Below, piece by piece: positions 62,721 to 64,000 of a stretch of 64,000 bases of DNA (positions are counted from its first letter, which is position 1; each line of letters starts with the position of its first letter). The notes beneath the pieces were generated by a model that saw only the letters and a program-made list of their open reading frames with translations, searched no databases and was not told where the DNA came from. This stretch comes from Actinophytocola oryzae. GTDB lineage: Bacteria > Actinomycetota > Actinomycetes > Mycobacteriales > Pseudonocardiaceae. Both the position numbers and the translations under genes were made by a program. The DNA lies in contig NZ_SOCP01000002.1 in assembly GCF_004364325.1 (NCBI RefSeq), forward strand, positions 496,001 through 560,000, given 5' to 3'.

Positions 62721-63997
62721 CAGATGACCCCGTCCTGGCGCAGTGCGGTGATCGTCGCGGCGGAGAGCCCGAACTCGGCGAAGACCGAGTCGTTGTCGGC
62801 GCCACGGGCGGGTCCGGCGCGGCGGACGGTGTGCTCGCGGCTGGGGAACTTGGGGACGACGCCCTGCATGAGCACCGGGCCGAGGACGTCGTCGGGCACC
62901 TCGATGAGGTCGCCTCGAGCCTGGAACTGCTCGTCGGCGACGATGTCGTCGGCGGAGAACACCTGCTGGTGCACGGCGTCGGCCTCGACGAGCCGCTTCT
63001 CGAGCGTGGCCCAGTCCCACTTGGCGGCCCAGACGTGCAGGAGGGCGTCGCACTCGTCGAGGAACTCGACCACCCCGGTCGGGTCGCTGGTCATCACGCC
63101 CTCGTCGATCCGGGCCATCTGCGCGTCACACTCGGCGGCGGCGAGAATGCGACGGATCGCGACGGGCCCGACCGCGCTGACGACGAACCACTTGCCGTCG
63201 GCGGAGCGGAACAGGTTACGCAGCACGCCGTGGCTCGTGAGCTTGTTGCCGGGCCGCAGCGGGGCGACGCCGAACTGCTGGTAGGCCGCGATCTGCGTGG
63301 GGATGATCCGGAACAGGCCCTCGAACAACGCCATGTCGACGACCTCGATGCCCGTGGGCGGCCCGTTGTTGGCGCGACCCCAGAGCGCGGCCATGATGCC
63401 GAACGCGCCGAAGGTGGCCGCCACGCCGTCGGCGAGGGTGCTCGACGGGAACGTCGGGGGACCGTCGGGCTCGCCGTTGAGGTGGGCGAACCCACTGATG
63501 GCCTCGGCGATCGTGCCGAAGCCGGGTCGGGTGCGCAGGGGCCCGGTCTGGCCGAACCCGGAGATCCGCAGCATGACCGCGTTGACCCCCGCCTCGGTCA
63601 GGTCGGCCGGCCCGAGGTGCCACCTCTCCAGCGTGCCGGGGCGGAAGTTCTCGCAGATGACGTCCGCCTCGCGGGCCATCTGGATCGCGATCTCCCGGCC
63701 GCGTTCGCTGTTGATGTCCAGCGTGACGACCCGCTTGCCGCGCTGGATGACCGACCACCACATCGACTGCTCGCCCTTGCGGGGGAGCATCGTGCGGATC
63801 GACGTCTTCGTGGGGTGCTCCACGGCGATGACGCTCGCCCCCAGGTCGGCCAGCAGGCTCGCCGACAGCGCCGCGGAGTACTGGTGCGACAGGTCGAGCA
63901 CGCGCAGGCCCTCGAGGATGGGGCCCTGGCCGGTCACGCCTCGGTCGGTCACGCCCTGGTCGGTCACGCCTTGCTTGGTCACGCCCTGGTCGGTCAC
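62720..63997 (-). CDS. CaiB/BaiF CoA-transferase (5' end may lie outside)
   Basis: At least 425 residues. LEGLRVLDLSHQYSAALSASLLADLGASVIAVEHP, NSERGREIAIQMAREADVICENFRPGTLERW and GFGTIAEAISGFAHLNGEPDGPP are class III CoA-transferase motifs. The N-terminus is a tandem of five-residue repeats (VTDQG, VTKQG, VTDRG, VTGQG) that runs off the window, so the true start may be upstream. Overlaps the partner start by one base. Confidence 0.83.
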   Translation of the reverse strand: MTDQGVTKQGVTDQGVTDRGVTGQGPILEGLRVLDLSHQYSAALSASLLADLGASVIAVEHPTKTSIRTMLPRKGEQSMWWSVIQRGKRVVTLDINSERGREIAIQMAREADVICENFRPGTLERWHLGPADLTEAGVNAVMLRISGFGQTGPLRTRPGFGTIAEAISGFAHLNGEPDGPPTFPSSTLADGVAATFGAFGIMAALWGRANNGPPTGIEVVDMALFEGLFRIIPTQIAAYQQFGVAPLRPGNKLTSHGVLRNLFRSADGKWFVVSAVGPVAIRRILAAAECDAQMARIDEGVMTSDPTGVVEFLDECDALLHVWAAKWDWATLEKRLVEADAVHQQVFSADDIVADEQFQARGDLIEVPDDVLGPVLMQGVVPKFPSREHTVRRAGPARGADNDSVFAEFGLSAATITALRQDGVI

Positions 63998-64000
63998 GCC
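63936..64000. repeat. 15-bp tandem repeat in the CoA-transferase gene
   Basis: Four or more copies of CCCTGGTCGGTCACG and variants, in frame, reaching the window edge. It encodes the VT(D/K)(Q/R)G repeats and is a candidate variable-number locus. Confidence 0.7.

Overview
The window is very GC-rich (about 70 percent) chromosomal DNA with GTG starts, ATGA/GTGA gene overlaps and Pseudonocardiales-type gene families. These include a rifampin phosphotransferase with its rifamycin-associated element, DrrAB-type exporters, MocR and FCD regulators and hairpin repeats ending genes. It fits a soil actinomycete of the Lentzea / Saccharothrix / Amycolatopsis type; the genus is an inference.

Left part (1-20.1 kb) is ordinary accessory chromosome. 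An MFS transporter, a BadF-type kinase, a TIM-barrel isomerase/epimerase, a GlgC-like nucleotidyltransferase and a sugar phosphate cyclase form a possible cyclitol mini-cluster. Then come a MocR regulator divergent from an enoyl-CoA hydratase with a palindromic operator between them, a Tat-exported metallophosphoesterase, and a TetR regulator lying between a hemerythrin-domain gene and a P450 gene that share an identical 14-bp operator. Next are rph with its RAE, a secreted ricin-type lectin, a truncated fucosidase, a DrrAB-like ABC exporter and an MBL-fold hydrolase.

Middle and right part (20.1-64 kb) is, in my reading, a selenium-dependent catabolic island. selD, the tRNA-Sec gene and selB stand at its left edge. 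Three genes contain an in-frame UGA inside a U-G-S-C motif and are selenoproteins that normal gene calling splits in two. A fourth homologue has WGVS in place of UGSC. Each is adjacent to, or fused with, a roughly 350-residue partner family that is present six times in the window. Around them are three CaiB/BaiF CoA-transferases, MaoC and enoyl-CoA hydratases, an FMN alpha-hydroxyacid oxidase, MmgE/PrpD, an MDR reductase, an LLM flavoenzyme, an amidohydrolase, a NifU-like protein, OsmC, a molybdopterin oxidoreductase, and several nitrate/taurine-type and Opp-type ABC transporter parts. A GntR/FCD regulator sits among them. AT-rich motifs (core TATACGATA or ATATAT) lie in nearly every promoter of this island and stand out against the GC-rich background, which suggests one regulon.

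Embedded at 41.8-46.7 kb is a separate four-gene operon: a ferritin-like protein with a Cys-rich tail, a DUF692 (MNIO) enzyme, its DUF2063 partner and a phosphatidylserine-decarboxylase-like protein. It looks like a peptide or protein Cys-modification system whose substrate is fused to a large enzyme. Other structural features are four 119-bp MIRU-like tandem repeats between two oppD/oppF-type genes, a hairpin repeat family, and a UGSC module flanked by inverted repeats and gene remnants.
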